From: JAJRRH01 sp047638815
GTDB taxonomy: Bacteria > Bacteroidota > Bacteroidia > Flavobacteriales_D > JABDKJ01
NCBI GenBank assembly: GCA_047638815.1
Contig: JBLIMR010000020.1
Coordinates: forward strand, 1 to 41,870
DNA: 41,870 bases
Reading direction: 5' to 3'
Part shown: positions 1 to 8,764 of the stretch, one piece after another
How the letters are laid out: every line of letters begins with the position of its first letter
Numbering within the stretch: position 1 is the stretch's first letter
Notes under the pieces: model-generated
The model's database searches: none
What the model saw: only the letters and a program-made list of their open reading frames with translations
What the model was told of the DNA's origin: nothing
Translations under genes and position numbers: made by a program

Positions 1-53
1 ATAGGCAATTCATAATGTTCGTCTCCCAACTGAATTTTAGCAACATCGCTCAT
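1..53 (-). CDS. gltA: Citrate synthase, N-terminal fragment (runs off left edge)
   Basis: Reading leftward from an ATG at 53-51 the frame is open to the window edge and gives MSDVAKIQLGDEHYELP. This resembles the start of Bacteroidota citrate synthases, which open with a short strand-turn-strand of the type AKLxxxGxxYELP. Citrate synthase condenses acetyl-CoA and oxaloacetate in the cytoplasm. Only about 17 residues are visible, so the call rests on this short resemblance and could be wrong. The 214 bases between this start and the next gene to the right contain a terminator for that gene, so this gene probably has its own promoter; no clear TAnnTTTG box was found. Confidence 0.5.
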   Translation of the reverse strand, partial: MSDVAKIQLGDEHYELP

Positions 54-204
54 CTCTTTCTCGTGTTTTTTGTTAAATCAATTCGTACATTATATAACCG
101 AGGATATCGATACAATATTAACGCACGGATTAGTAATGGTTATGTAATTGTTTTGACCCTTTAGTTTAGTAATTGAATTCCTAATTTTAAGGGTTTGTAA
201 AGGT

Positions 205-242
205 AATGAAAAAAGAAAGAAATCTTAAGGTAAGATTTCTTT
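205..242 (-). terminator. Intrinsic terminator of the thioredoxin-fold gene
   Basis: AAAGAAATCTTA (216-227) and TAAGATTTCTTT (231-242) form a perfect 12-bp stem with a 3-nt loop. Read leftward the stem is followed by a run of six T (plus-strand A at 209-214). It lies 25 bases beyond the stop of the 268-831 gene and would end the whole leftward peptide-use cluster. Confidence 0.75.
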
Positions 243-267
243 CAAATACAGTGGTGTGTTGTTGTTT

Positions 268-831
268 CTACTGTTTAAAAGTAGGGACGAATGTCTTGTT
301 GTAATTTTGCCATTTTTCCTGAGGATTGTCCACTAAATGCATGTCTTCCTTAAAGAATCGTAGAAATTTCTCAACATCTGGAGCAGTTTTATACCCTTTG
401 TCTACCGTTAGTAAATTCAATTCCTCATCTATATAAACTAATGATGGATACGCAGTAATACCGATGAATCTTGAAAAGGTATGAACACCATTTCTTCCAG
501 CCTTACCTTCAACATAATCAGGGTTGGTATATGGTTCGCCTCGAAAAGTAACATCTTCTTTTGACTCAGCATCAAATTTCACAGCGTAGTAATGTTTGTT
601 GATATATTCAATCAAGTCAGTGTTTGTGAAGGTATTCTTCATCATCATCTTACAAGGACCACACCATTTAGTGTAGACATCCATCATAATTTTACGAGGC
701 TCTTTTTTCATAGCTTCTTGAGCTTCATCAATTGTAATCCAATTAATTTCCTGAGTCCCAAGCTTACTTTTTTCTTGAGCGTTAACACTGAAAGCTAGTG
801 TTAGAACTAATAAAAACAATAAATTTTTCAT
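268..831 (-). CDS. Exported thioredoxin-fold protein (thioredoxin/DUF255-like)
   Basis: 187 residues. Residues 1-18 are a signal peptide ending VNA|Q, so the protein is exported to the periplasm. A thioredoxin fold follows with the active-site motif WCGPCK at 56-61 (cysteines 57 and 60) and a cis-proline-type segment TAYPSLVYI further on. The region between (about 75-115) is longer than in plain thioredoxin, as in the SoxW/DUF255-like group that keeps proteins reduced or helps fold them. It is the last gene of the leftward cluster, 61 bases after a POT transporter stop, and is followed by a strong terminator. A role in disulfide handling for the exported peptidase upstream is inference; the substrate is unknown. 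Confidence 0.8.
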   Translation of the reverse strand: MKNLLFLLVLTLAFSVNAQEKSKLGTQEINWITIDEAQEAMKKEPRKIMMDVYTKWCGPCKMMMKNTFTNTDLIEYINKHYYAVKFDAESKEDVTFRGEPYTNPDYVEGKAGRNGVHTFSRFIGITAYPSLVYIDEELNLLTVDKGYKTAPDVEKFLRFFKEDMHLVDNPQEKWQNYNKTFVPTFKQ

Positions 832-892
832 CTTATTTTCTTAAATACGTTTGTCTTAATCCTGTTACGCAAAGACCGTGCCTTTGTTTCGA

Positions 893-2443
893 CTAGTGTA
901 TGCCGTGCATCCATTTTCTTAGTGTGGGTACCAGAACTATCAATAGAATGGAGGCTCCACCAACTACGAGTACACCCCAAGTCCAATACATACCTGTAAA
1001 TGCTGTTATTCCTGCACCTTCTGCTGAAGGATCAATTGCCGTAAGTTTTGCGAGTAGACCTGCTATTTCATGAGCGAAGGATATGGATAGAAACCATGCC
1101 CCCATAACAAATCCAACAATTTTTTCATCGGCCAACTTGGTGACCATAGATAGACCAACTGGAGACAAACTAAGTTCTCCCGTTGTATGGAAGAAGTACA
1201 TCAAGAATAAAAATACTAGAGGTACTAAATCGCCATTAACTCCAAAGGTATTTGCTCCAACAACTAATAGGGCATAACCTATAGCCAATTGAGCCAAACC
1301 CCAAACAAACTTCATTGGTGTACTTGGTTCTTTTTTGGCCTTTCTAAGTTTAATCCACATCCATGAGAATACCGGAGCTAACAGGATAATGTATAATGCG
1401 TTTAGTGCGGCAAATTGAGCTGCTGGAACATCGTAACGTTCAACGAATCTATCTGCAAATAACATTAATGAACTACCAGCCTGTTCGAAAAGTGCCCAGA
1501 AAAGAGCATGGAAGAAAAACAGAACGACTACAACCCATAGTCTTTGACCTTCGGCTTTCTTTCCGTCCGAGATTAGTTGAAATGAGTACCATAAGATATA
1601 ACCTAGGACAACCGCAATAACAACCATTAAGATTTTCCCTATTGAAGAATTGTAAGACATTAAAAGAACAGCAACTGGAACTAGGAGTACAGATAACCAA
1701 AGATATTTGCTTGTATTTACTGAAGGATCTGGAGCATTCCCTTTATCACCAAATTTTTTCATATTCATGTAAAAAACATACAATCCTACAACCATACCAA
1801 CCCCGGCTAAGCCAAATCCATAATGGTATCCAAAGCCATCAGCCTGTGATAGATAAGCACACCATAATGGTGCGAGGAATGCTCCAATATTTACGCCCAT
1901 GTAAAAAATGGAAAATGCCCCATCCTTTCGTATGTCATCTTTTTCATAAAAAGTTCCAAGGAAACTCGAAATGTTTGGTTTGAAAAATCCGTTTCCAACA
2001 ATAATAAGTGAAAGAGACAGGAAGAATATTGGCATATTGCCCTCAAATATTGCACCTTCTAATCCTAAAGTGAAATGTCCAAGGGCCATTAATAATCCAC
2101 CAAATAATATTGCTTTTCTGAAGCCCACAAATTTGTCAGCAACCAAGCCTCCAAGAACTGGCATGGCATAGACCAGAGCGCCATATGCAGCGTATATTCC
2201 GTAGGCACGGGTATCGGCTTCACCGCTTGCCATATGAGCAAATAATTTTTCTGTCATATATAGCACCAGAAGTGCTCTCATTCCATAGAATGAAAATCTT
2301 TCCCATAATTCAGCAAAGAATAATGTGAATAAGGCACTAGGGTGCACCTTTTTTTGAGCAAAAATTACTACTGGGATCCAGACAGCGACAAAAATTGTCC
2401 CTATAATCATTACCCAAAATCCGATGTCAAATACTGTATCCAT
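893..2443 (-). CDS. POT/PTR family proton-dependent peptide transporter (copy 1)
   Basis: 516 residues, a major-facilitator protein of the proton-dependent oligopeptide transporter family in the inner membrane. The family signature ExxERFSFYG lies at 45-54, in the first conserved helix, and is the proton-coupling motif. It has an additional hydrophobic segment at about 8-28 before the usual first helix, which the neighbouring copy lacks. The central part (about 230-290) includes the two extra helices typical of bacterial POTs, and GELSLSPVG is the conserved late motif. It sits 49 bases downstream of the second POT gene and 61 bases before the thioredoxin-fold gene, consistent with one transcript. 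Likely cargo is di- and tripeptides. Confidence 0.88.
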   Translation of the reverse strand: MDTVFDIGFWVMIIGTIFVAVWIPVVIFAQKKVHPSALFTLFFAELWERFSFYGMRALLVLYMTEKLFAHMASGEADTRAYGIYAAYGALVYAMPVLGGLVADKFVGFRKAILFGGLLMALGHFTLGLEGAIFEGNMPIFFLSLSLIIVGNGFFKPNISSFLGTFYEKDDIRKDGAFSIFYMGVNIGAFLAPLWCAYLSQADGFGYHYGFGLAGVGMVVGLYVFYMNMKKFGDKGNAPDPSVNTSKYLWLSVLLVPVAVLLMSYNSSIGKILMVVIAVVLGYILWYSFQLISDGKKAEGQRLWVVVVLFFFHALFWALFEQAGSSLMLFADRFVERYDVPAAQFAALNALYIILLAPVFSWMWIKLRKAKKEPSTPMKFVWGLAQLAIGYALLVVGANTFGVNGDLVPLVFLFLMYFFHTTGELSLSPVGLSMVTKLADEKIVGFVMGAWFLSISFAHEIAGLLAKLTAIDPSAEGAGITAFTGMYWTWGVLVVGGASILLIVLVPTLRKWMHGIH

Positions 2444-2464
2444 AATTTTATCTTTATTAATTTT

Positions 2465-2497
2465 ACAATTCCACTACAATTCCACTACAATTCTATT
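2465..2497. repeat. Three 11-bp tandem units over a stop codon
   Basis: ACAATTCCACT occurs at 2465-2475 and 2476-2486, and a third, diverged unit (ACAATTCTATT) at 2487-2497. The third unit contains the TAG stop codon of the 2493-3857 transporter gene (plus-strand 2493-2495). The array therefore lies in the spacer between the two POT genes. Confidence 0.85.
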
Positions 2498-3857
2498 TCA
2501 TTTCCACTTCGTTGTCTTCCGCACCATGAGTTAGTTTCTTTAATCTTTTCAAGAAGATCATAATTAAGAGACCGGCTAAAATTGTGAAAACTGCAATTCC
2601 CGTGAAGAGATTAAACTCTCCTAACTGTTCTGCAGATTCACCTAATAATCCAGCCAGTTTATTGCCAAATCCTGTCATTGCGAAGTAAACACCCATCATT
2701 ATTGAGCCGTACTTTAATGGAGAGAGTTTAGTGATAAATGATAATGCCACTGGTGAGATACAGAGTTCTCCAATTGTATGAAATAGGTATGCTGCAACCA
2801 ACCAATACATTGCGGAAGAACCAGTTGAAGTGTATTGAGCAGAAGCACCAGACATAAAGAAAAATCCTGCTCCCATTATCATTAAACCTAAGATCATTTT
2901 AAAAAGAGAAGATGCTTCCTTGTTATTTTTCTGTCTAGTTGCCCAATAACCAGCAACTATGGTTCCGAATATCACAATAAAAGCCGCATTCAGAGATTGG
3001 AACCATGTGGCAGGAACTTCCCATCCCATTAACATTCTATTAGTCTTCTCTTTCGCATAGATATTCAATAATCCACCAGCTTGCTCAAATGCACCCCAGA
3101 AAAGAATAACGATCAAGAATGAAATGAATAATACAACGACTCTATCTCTTTCAATTTTAGTAAGTGGTTTACTGTAAGCTTCTTGATCTTCTACACTATC
3201 AGATGCTCCTAAAAAATTACCTACATGTTTTAAATGTTTTTGCCCAGCCATATATTGTACTAAACCAGCTAACATACCTATCCCTGCTAAGCCAAAGCCA
3301 TAATGCCAACCTATTACTTCACCAACATAACCTACAATTATTGCAGATAAAAATGCGCCTACATTAATGCCAATATAGAAAATGGTAAATCCTTTATCTC
3401 TACGTAAATCACCTTGTTTATATAAACCACCAACCATCGTTGAGATATTCGGTTTAAGCATTCCAACACCTGAAATAATAAAAGCAAGTCCAGTATAAAA
3501 AGCCCACATTTCTTCAATTGCTAAGACGGAGTGACCTATAACCAGTAATATTCCACCTACCAATACAGATTTTTTTTGCCCAAGCAATTTGTCTGCAATA
3601 AATCCTCCAGGAATGGAAGCAACATAAACCAACATAGTGTACCATCCATAGAGCGCTAATGCCTCTCCTTGGGTCCATCCTAAACCAGCGTTGATGTCAG
3701 TGGTTTGAGCGACTAGATATAGAGTAAGTATGGCCCGCATACCGTAATAAGAAAATCGCTCCCACATCTCCGTAAAGAATAAAACAAAAAGTCCCTTTGG
3801 ATGACCCATAAAAGTCCCCGTTCCCTTTTCAGTAATGCTTGAATCTATTGCACTCAT
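2493..3857 (-). CDS. POT/PTR family proton-dependent peptide transporter (copy 2)
   Basis: 454 residues and a paralogue of the next gene downstream. The proton-coupling signature ExxERFSYYG is at 30-39, close to the N-terminus. The late motif GELCISPVALSFITKLSP matches GELSLSPVGLSMVTKLAD of the other copy. It lacks that copy's N-terminal extra helix and is about 60 residues shorter, near the compact end of the family. It follows the dipeptidyl peptidase by 33 bases and precedes the other transporter by 49. The two carriers may differ in peptide length or charge preference; the sequence does not show which. Confidence 0.88.
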   Translation of the reverse strand: MSAIDSSITEKGTGTFMGHPKGLFVLFFTEMWERFSYYGMRAILTLYLVAQTTDINAGLGWTQGEALALYGWYTMLVYVASIPGGFIADKLLGQKKSVLVGGILLVIGHSVLAIEEMWAFYTGLAFIISGVGMLKPNISTMVGGLYKQGDLRRDKGFTIFYIGINVGAFLSAIIVGYVGEVIGWHYGFGLAGIGMLAGLVQYMAGQKHLKHVGNFLGASDSVEDQEAYSKPLTKIERDRVVVLFISFLIVILFWGAFEQAGGLLNIYAKEKTNRMLMGWEVPATWFQSLNAAFIVIFGTIVAGYWATRQKNNKEASSLFKMILGLMIMGAGFFFMSGASAQYTSTGSSAMYWLVAAYLFHTIGELCISPVALSFITKLSPLKYGSIMMGVYFAMTGFGNKLAGLLGESAEQLGEFNLFTGIAVFTILAGLLIMIFLKRLKKLTHGAEDNEVEMK

Positions 3858-3890
3858 ATAATTTTATTTTCGTTTTGTTTAAATTATTTA

Positions 3891-6077
3891 TTATAAATTT
3901 TCTTCTAAAAACTTAGTGATCTTATTGAATAAATGAAGTCTCGTTGTTCCTCCATATATTCCATGATTCTTATCAGGGTAGATCATTAAGTCAAATTCTT
4001 TATTTTCTTTTACCAAGGCTGTTATCATTTCCATAGAGTTTTGATGATGAACATTGTCATCACCTGATCCATGTACCAATAAATAGGCGCCTTTTAATTT
4101 TTCAACATGGTTGATGGGGGAGTTGTCATCATATCCACTGGCATTTTCTTGCGGTGTGCGCATAAATCGTTCAGTATATATGCTATCATAATATCTCCAG
4201 TTGGTTACCGGGGCAACAGCAACACCAGCCTTGAAGTAATCAGCTCCTTTAGTCATGCACAACGAACTCAAGTATCCTCCATAACTCCATCCTTGAATGC
4301 CTATACGATTCTCGTCTACATATGATAAATCACCAAGATACTTCGCAGTAGAAATCATGTCTTCGGTTTCAAGTTTACCAAGTTGTAAATATGTCGAATG
4401 TTCAAAGGCCTTTCCTCTATTCATGGTTCCACGAGGATCTACACTTACAATTAAATATCCCTTTTGGGCCATCATTTGATGCCAATAAAAATTATTTCCT
4501 CCATAATTATTCAAAACAGTATTGCTTCCAGGTCCTCCATAAATTGCCAAAAGAACTGGATACTTTTTATTCTCATCAAAATTGGGTGGTTTAATTATCC
4601 ATCCATTCAATGATGTGCCTCCGTCATTCTTAAAGTCGAAAAAAGTTTTAGGCTGGAAGTTATAATCTTTAATGGTCTCTTTCAAGGCATCATTATCCAC
4701 TAATGTTCTAACCAGTTTCCCTTTGTTGTCATGCAGGGTTATATGATAAGGTGTATTTGCATCCGAATGATAATTAATGAAATACTTGTAACCTTCACTG
4801 AATACAGGATCACTCGTCCCAGGTTTATCAATTAAGATTGTTTTTTTTCCTTTTAAGTTTACAGCATATACTTGTCTTTCAATAGCCCCTTTTTCAGATG
4901 AAGTAAAGAAGATTCTCTTTGTATTTTTATCGTAACCTATAAACTCAATAACATCCCATGCTCCCTTCGTCAATTGTATTTCCTTGCCATTGAAATCATA
5001 CATGTAAATATGGTTGTAGCCATCCTTTTTGCTATTCCATAAAAATCTCATACCATCCTCAAGAAAAATAAGGTTGTCGTTGATGTCAATGAAAGTCTCA
5101 GATTTCTCACTATATATTTCATTTGCCTCAATAGACATTGCTTTTGTAAAGCCCGCCTTGGCATTAAGAAATTGCAGATGATTTTGATGACGGTTCATTT
5201 TCATAATGCACAATGTATTGTCATCGGCAGTCCACTTTACTCTAGGAATGTAATCCTCGGCCGTCATATCAAGATTCACCTTTTGAGAATGTCTATTCTT
5301 TGTATTATATATGTATATATTGACTAATGAGTTTTTCTCACCAGCCTTTGGGTATTTAAATTTATATTGAAGAGGGTAGAGTTCTTTACGATAGTAGGCC
5401 ATGTTAAATTCGGGAACTTCAGATTCTTCAAATTTGTAATAGGCTATAAAGTCACCATTCGCAGACCATGAAAGACCATTATGAAACCCAAATTCCTCCT
5501 CATAGACCCAGTCTGTGGCACCATTGATAATTTTGTTGACCTCTCCATCATAGGTTACTTGCAAGACTACTTTGCTCACTAAATCTTTACAAAAGATATT
5601 ATTGTCTTTTACGAAAGCAATTTTCGATCCATCAGGTGAAAACTGAGCCAAGCGTTCTTTTTGGTCATCGACACCTGTTAGTTTTTCAACCTTCTTAGAT
5701 GCTAAATCATAGATGTAATAATGTGACTTGGAAGATCTACGATATATAGACTCCTTTTCAGACGCTATTAGAATCTTACTTTCATCAGCGCTAAAACTAT
5801 AGTCGTCAATAGAAACGCCAGGGCCTAAATCACTGTCGCTAACAAGGCTGCCTATTGTTTCACCAGACTTGTACGCATACTTCACGATGGAACTCCCCGT
5901 TTCACTGCCATCCAATGAAGTGTAATGCAGGCCGTCATTCATAGAGTTTAACCCGGACACATTATCCATGCTGAAAGTCCTGCTATACCATATGTCTTCG
6001 TTGGTTAATAATTTATCTTGTGCTACAGACAGAAATGTCGTGGCAACACATATTAATAACAGTGTAATGTTTTTCAT
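3891..6077 (-). CDS. Dipeptidyl peptidase IV (S9B family)
   Basis: 728 residues with a signal peptide at 1-19 (cleavage before QDK), so it acts in the periplasm or outside. The N-terminal half is a beta-propeller (DPP_IV_N) with WD-like blades. It carries the DWVYEEEFGF segment whose paired glutamates bind the free peptide N-terminus and separate DPP-IV from endo-acting prolyl oligopeptidases. The C-terminal alpha/beta-hydrolase has the nucleophile in GWSYGG (Ser598), the acid in GSGDDN (about 673-674) and the base in KNHGI (His705). DPP-IV removes X-Pro and X-Ala dipeptides from peptide N-termini. It is the first gene of a cluster with two peptide importers, which supports peptide scavenging. 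Confidence 0.92.
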   Translation of the reverse strand: MKNITLLLICVATTFLSVAQDKLLTNEDIWYSRTFSMDNVSGLNSMNDGLHYTSLDGSETGSSIVKYAYKSGETIGSLVSDSDLGPGVSIDDYSFSADESKILIASEKESIYRRSSKSHYYIYDLASKKVEKLTGVDDQKERLAQFSPDGSKIAFVKDNNIFCKDLVSKVVLQVTYDGEVNKIINGATDWVYEEEFGFHNGLSWSANGDFIAYYKFEESEVPEFNMAYYRKELYPLQYKFKYPKAGEKNSLVNIYIYNTKNRHSQKVNLDMTAEDYIPRVKWTADDNTLCIMKMNRHQNHLQFLNAKAGFTKAMSIEANEIYSEKSETFIDINDNLIFLEDGMRFLWNSKKDGYNHIYMYDFNGKEIQLTKGAWDVIEFIGYDKNTKRIFFTSSEKGAIERQVYAVNLKGKKTILIDKPGTSDPVFSEGYKYFINYHSDANTPYHITLHDNKGKLVRTLVDNDALKETIKDYNFQPKTFFDFKNDGGTSLNGWIIKPPNFDENKKYPVLLAIYGGPGSNTVLNNYGGNNFYWHQMMAQKGYLIVSVDPRGTMNRGKAFEHSTYLQLGKLETEDMISTAKYLGDLSYVDENRIGIQGWSYGGYLSSLCMTKGADYFKAGVAVAPVTNWRYYDSIYTERFMRTPQENASGYDDNSPINHVEKLKGAYLLVHGSGDDNVHHQNSMEMITALVKENKEFDLMIYPDKNHGIYGGTTRLHLFNKITKFLEENL

Positions 6078-6365
6078 TATAAGGAATAGGCGCTTTGATG
6101 ATCAATTTGGTATTAATTACCCCCAAAAAATTAATCATCTGGTTCCAACAAGATGCTAAAGTAGGAATTATTTTTTAGAAGAATTTAGAATAGCGTATTC
6201 AATTCGAATATACAATTGATGTTTACAACAATAATGGAGATTGATAAGGAGAAATAGTCTGATATGCTGGGTTTTCCTACATAAGTACTATAGGTACTTT
6301 GATTTTCGGAAATTAAGAAATGATTGTCTGGTAGGTTTCGAATGAGAAGTGTTTTAATCGAAAAA

Positions 6366-7213
6366 TTACTCATATTGTAAATTGAATGTTCCATTTAAAT
6401 TGACAGAACTAGGACATGCAGGATCAATTAAAGTTAAATCTTCAAATGAGCCAACAAAAGAGGCATTGAAAAAGTCATTTTCTGCTATAAGCAATTGACC
6501 AGAGTTTGCGGTGTATGTTTCACCTTCCACTTCGTGATACTCAATCGTAAAATTCGGATCGTTTAGTTGATATGTCCCAGGGCCAGTTGTGGTAGGTGTT
6601 CTAACAACAATGTTGGTGTTGTCAAGACCTGACTATGCAAGCATGGAAGTGTTCCAGTGTTAGTATTTTCTGTTACTTCAAACGAAGTCGCTTCCCAAAG
6701 TTCTTGATCCAACATAATGTTTAGGGTTTCAGTTGGGACATTACTAATACTATCTATACCATTAAACATCCCATTTGAAAAAACTTTAGCGGTAGCACCG
6801 TTACTGTTTAATCCGATAAATGAAAAACTGCCAATTAATATTGGGCTATCACCAGCATAGGAGCTGACAACTATTGAGTCGTTTAGTCCAAAATAAAAGT
6901 TGCTTTGATCGGCTACGTCCATGTAGTACCTGATGTATGAGTTGTCATTATCAACCCAATAGGTGCCAGGTCCATTGAAGTCACCAAGTTTAATGTCAAT
7001 CTGACTTTTATTGTCATTTCCAACGACTCGCAGGTTCCCGTATAAGGTTTCAGTATAAACATCATCGGAATCCCACTCGTTTCCGTCAATAAATACCTCC
7101 AACTAGCGCAATTGATTTGTTAATATTCCTTGCGAGGTATCTGACTCATCCTTTTTACAAGAGATTTCAAGTATTACTGAAGCCACAGCTATTAGATGAA
7201 GGAATCTTTTCAT
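6366..7213 (-). pseudogene. Broken lipoprotein gene with two similar beta-rich modules
   Basis: From ATG 7213-7211 the frame encodes MKRFLHLIAVASVILEISCKKDE, a lipoprotein-type signal with Cys19. After 36 codons it meets an in-frame TAG at 7105-7103. The same frame continues at once as LEVFIDGNEWDSDD and on to about 6640. There the coherent protein jumps frame: from about 6640 to the TAA at 6368-6366 a different frame gives SGLDNTNIVVRTPTTTGPGTYQ and onward to FNLQYE. The total length is not a multiple of three, which fits one frameshift. Two modules each carry a GPGTY motif followed by an acidic strand (first at about 6960, second at about 6580), so the intact protein would hold two related domains, possibly of the DUF6252 type. 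An alternative TTG start at 7102 would lack a signal peptide. Sequencing error is possible but needs two events. Confidence 0.75.
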
Positions 7214-7462
7214 TAGATATAAAAATATGAATGGCAAATATATCCTAATACATAATTCTCTGCAACCGTACGTTCGTCAATTGTACGCTCAATCCACGTA
7301 AGTTGTATTTGAGTTGGACATTGATTTTACTTTTTGATTCAAAATTCATGAGCATGTAATTATTATGGTTCCGCTGTGAATTAAATTAATGTTAATCTTC
7401 CCAAATCGATATATAAAGGAAGCACCTTTGTATTCAGGATTAAGTCAACAAATAGAATTTTC

Positions 7463-8764
7463 ATGAGAATATTAGAAATCATTTCAAGAGTTATTGTAGG
7501 AGGGATATTTTTCGTTTCGGGTCTAATAAAAGCCAATGACATAATGGGCTTTAGTTATAAGTTAGAGGAATATTTCTCTCCTGATGTATTCGATATGGCT
7601 TTTATGGAACCATTTGTAGTCCCTTTGGCATTCCTTGCTTGTGTTGCCGAGATAGTATTGGGGCTGGCAGTTATTCTAGGCGCTAAAATGAAATTGGCTT
7701 CTTGGAGTTTATTGGGCTTAACGGTATTTTTCGGATTCCTAACTTGGTTTTCAGCGTATTACGACAAAGTGAGAGAGTGTGGTTGCTTTGGTGATGCACT
7801 ATCTTTAACACCCTGGGAATCGTTCTACAAAGACATGTTCCTTATGGTGTTTGTCATTATTTTGGTTCTTAAAGCATCCAAAATAAAATTAAATACTCAA
7901 AACGATGATCTTATTGTTGGAGGATTAGGCTTGCTGCTAGTGGCCGTACTTTCATTGGGGATTTTTGATTGGGGACTTCCTGTTGTATTGTATATCATTC
8001 TTATTGGTGGGGCAATAGTTCTTAAAAGGATGCTTGGTAGTTCTAATAAAGAATGGATTATGGCGGGATATGTTACATTGCTTACTTCCATTTTTGGAAT
8101 ATATACCTACAACTACCTACCCGTTAAAGATTATCGAGCATATGCTGTCGGGAAAAGCATCTCAGAACAAATGAAAACTGCTGAGGAAAAAGGCGAGAAG
8201 CCAACAACATATTATACATTGTATACTTTGGTGGACGAAAGCGGCAATGAGAAGGAGGTGCGCTCTGATGTTTATTTGAAAGATCAGATATGGAAAGATA
8301 AGAGCTTGAAAATTGATAAGGAACAGAGCAAGGGGCCTTATGTTCTTGAAGCTGGTTATGAGCCTGCAATAACTGATTTCAAGATCGATAGCTATGAAGA
8401 TGGAGATTTGACACACGAAGTTTTGGATGCTGAGGAGCCAACTCTAGTATGGGTTTTTAAGTCAATTGAAAAAGCTCAGACTGATCCAGATATGGCAAAG
8501 TTAATTAGCTTGACAAATGAATTGGGGAAGAATGGAGGCATGAAGGTCTTGGCACTAAGCCCATCACCTTATGAAGAGGTAGAAAGCTTTAGGCATGAAA
8601 ACAATTTGGCATTTCCTTTTTATGCTGGAGATGAAATAGTATTAAAAACATTCGTTCGATCCAATCCTGGATTGATATTGATGAAGAAGGGAACGGTTCT
8701 TGGAAAATGGTCTAATAATGACTTGCCAAGTGCTGATGAAGTAAAAGCCCTTGCCAAAAATTGA
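7463..8764 (+). CDS. BT_3928-type membrane protein: DoxX/MauE domain plus thioredoxin-like domain
   Basis: 433 residues. Residues 1-135 form a four-helix DoxX/MauE-like membrane domain with the motif ECGCFGD at about 109-115, the paired cysteines typical of MauE-type proteins. Three further hydrophobic segments follow (about 150-220). The C-terminal 150 residues look like a TlpA/AhpC-type thioredoxin fold (TLVWVFKS, then MKVLALSPS and a closing PGLILMKKGTVLGKW) but lack a CxxC motif. Such proteins are widespread in Bacteroidota and their function is not settled; a membrane redox role is inferred from MauE. The stop codon overlaps the next gene by 4 bases, so the two are translationally coupled. 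Confidence 0.75.
   Translation: MRILEIISRVIVGGIFFVSGLIKANDIMGFSYKLEEYFSPDVFDMAFMEPFVVPLAFLACVAEIVLGLAVILGAKMKLASWSLLGLTVFFGFLTWFSAYYDKVRECGCFGDALSLTPWESFYKDMFLMVFVIILVLKASKIKLNTQNDDLIVGGLGLLLVAVLSLGIFDWGLPVVLYIILIGGAIVLKRMLGSSNKEWIMAGYVTLLTSIFGIYTYNYLPVKDYRAYAVGKSISEQMKTAEEKGEKPTTYYTLYTLVDESGNEKEVRSDVYLKDQIWKDKSLKIDKEQSKGPYVLEAGYEPAITDFKIDSYEDGDLTHEVLDAEEPTLVWVFKSIEKAQTDPDMAKLISLTNELGKNGGMKVLALSPSPYEEVESFRHENNLAFPFYAGDEIVLKTFVRSNPGLILMKKGTVLGKWSNNDLPSADEVKALAKN

Noticed and set aside
6185..6394. Leftward open frame of 69 codons overlapping the end of the broken lipoprotein gene
   Set aside because: No domain, signal or promoter, and it overlaps the better-supported tail of the lipoprotein gene in another frame.
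7103..7105. Amber codon read as pyrrolysine or suppressed
   Set aside because: No tRNA or synthetase evidence, and a second lesion (frameshift) in the same gene makes decay or error simpler.
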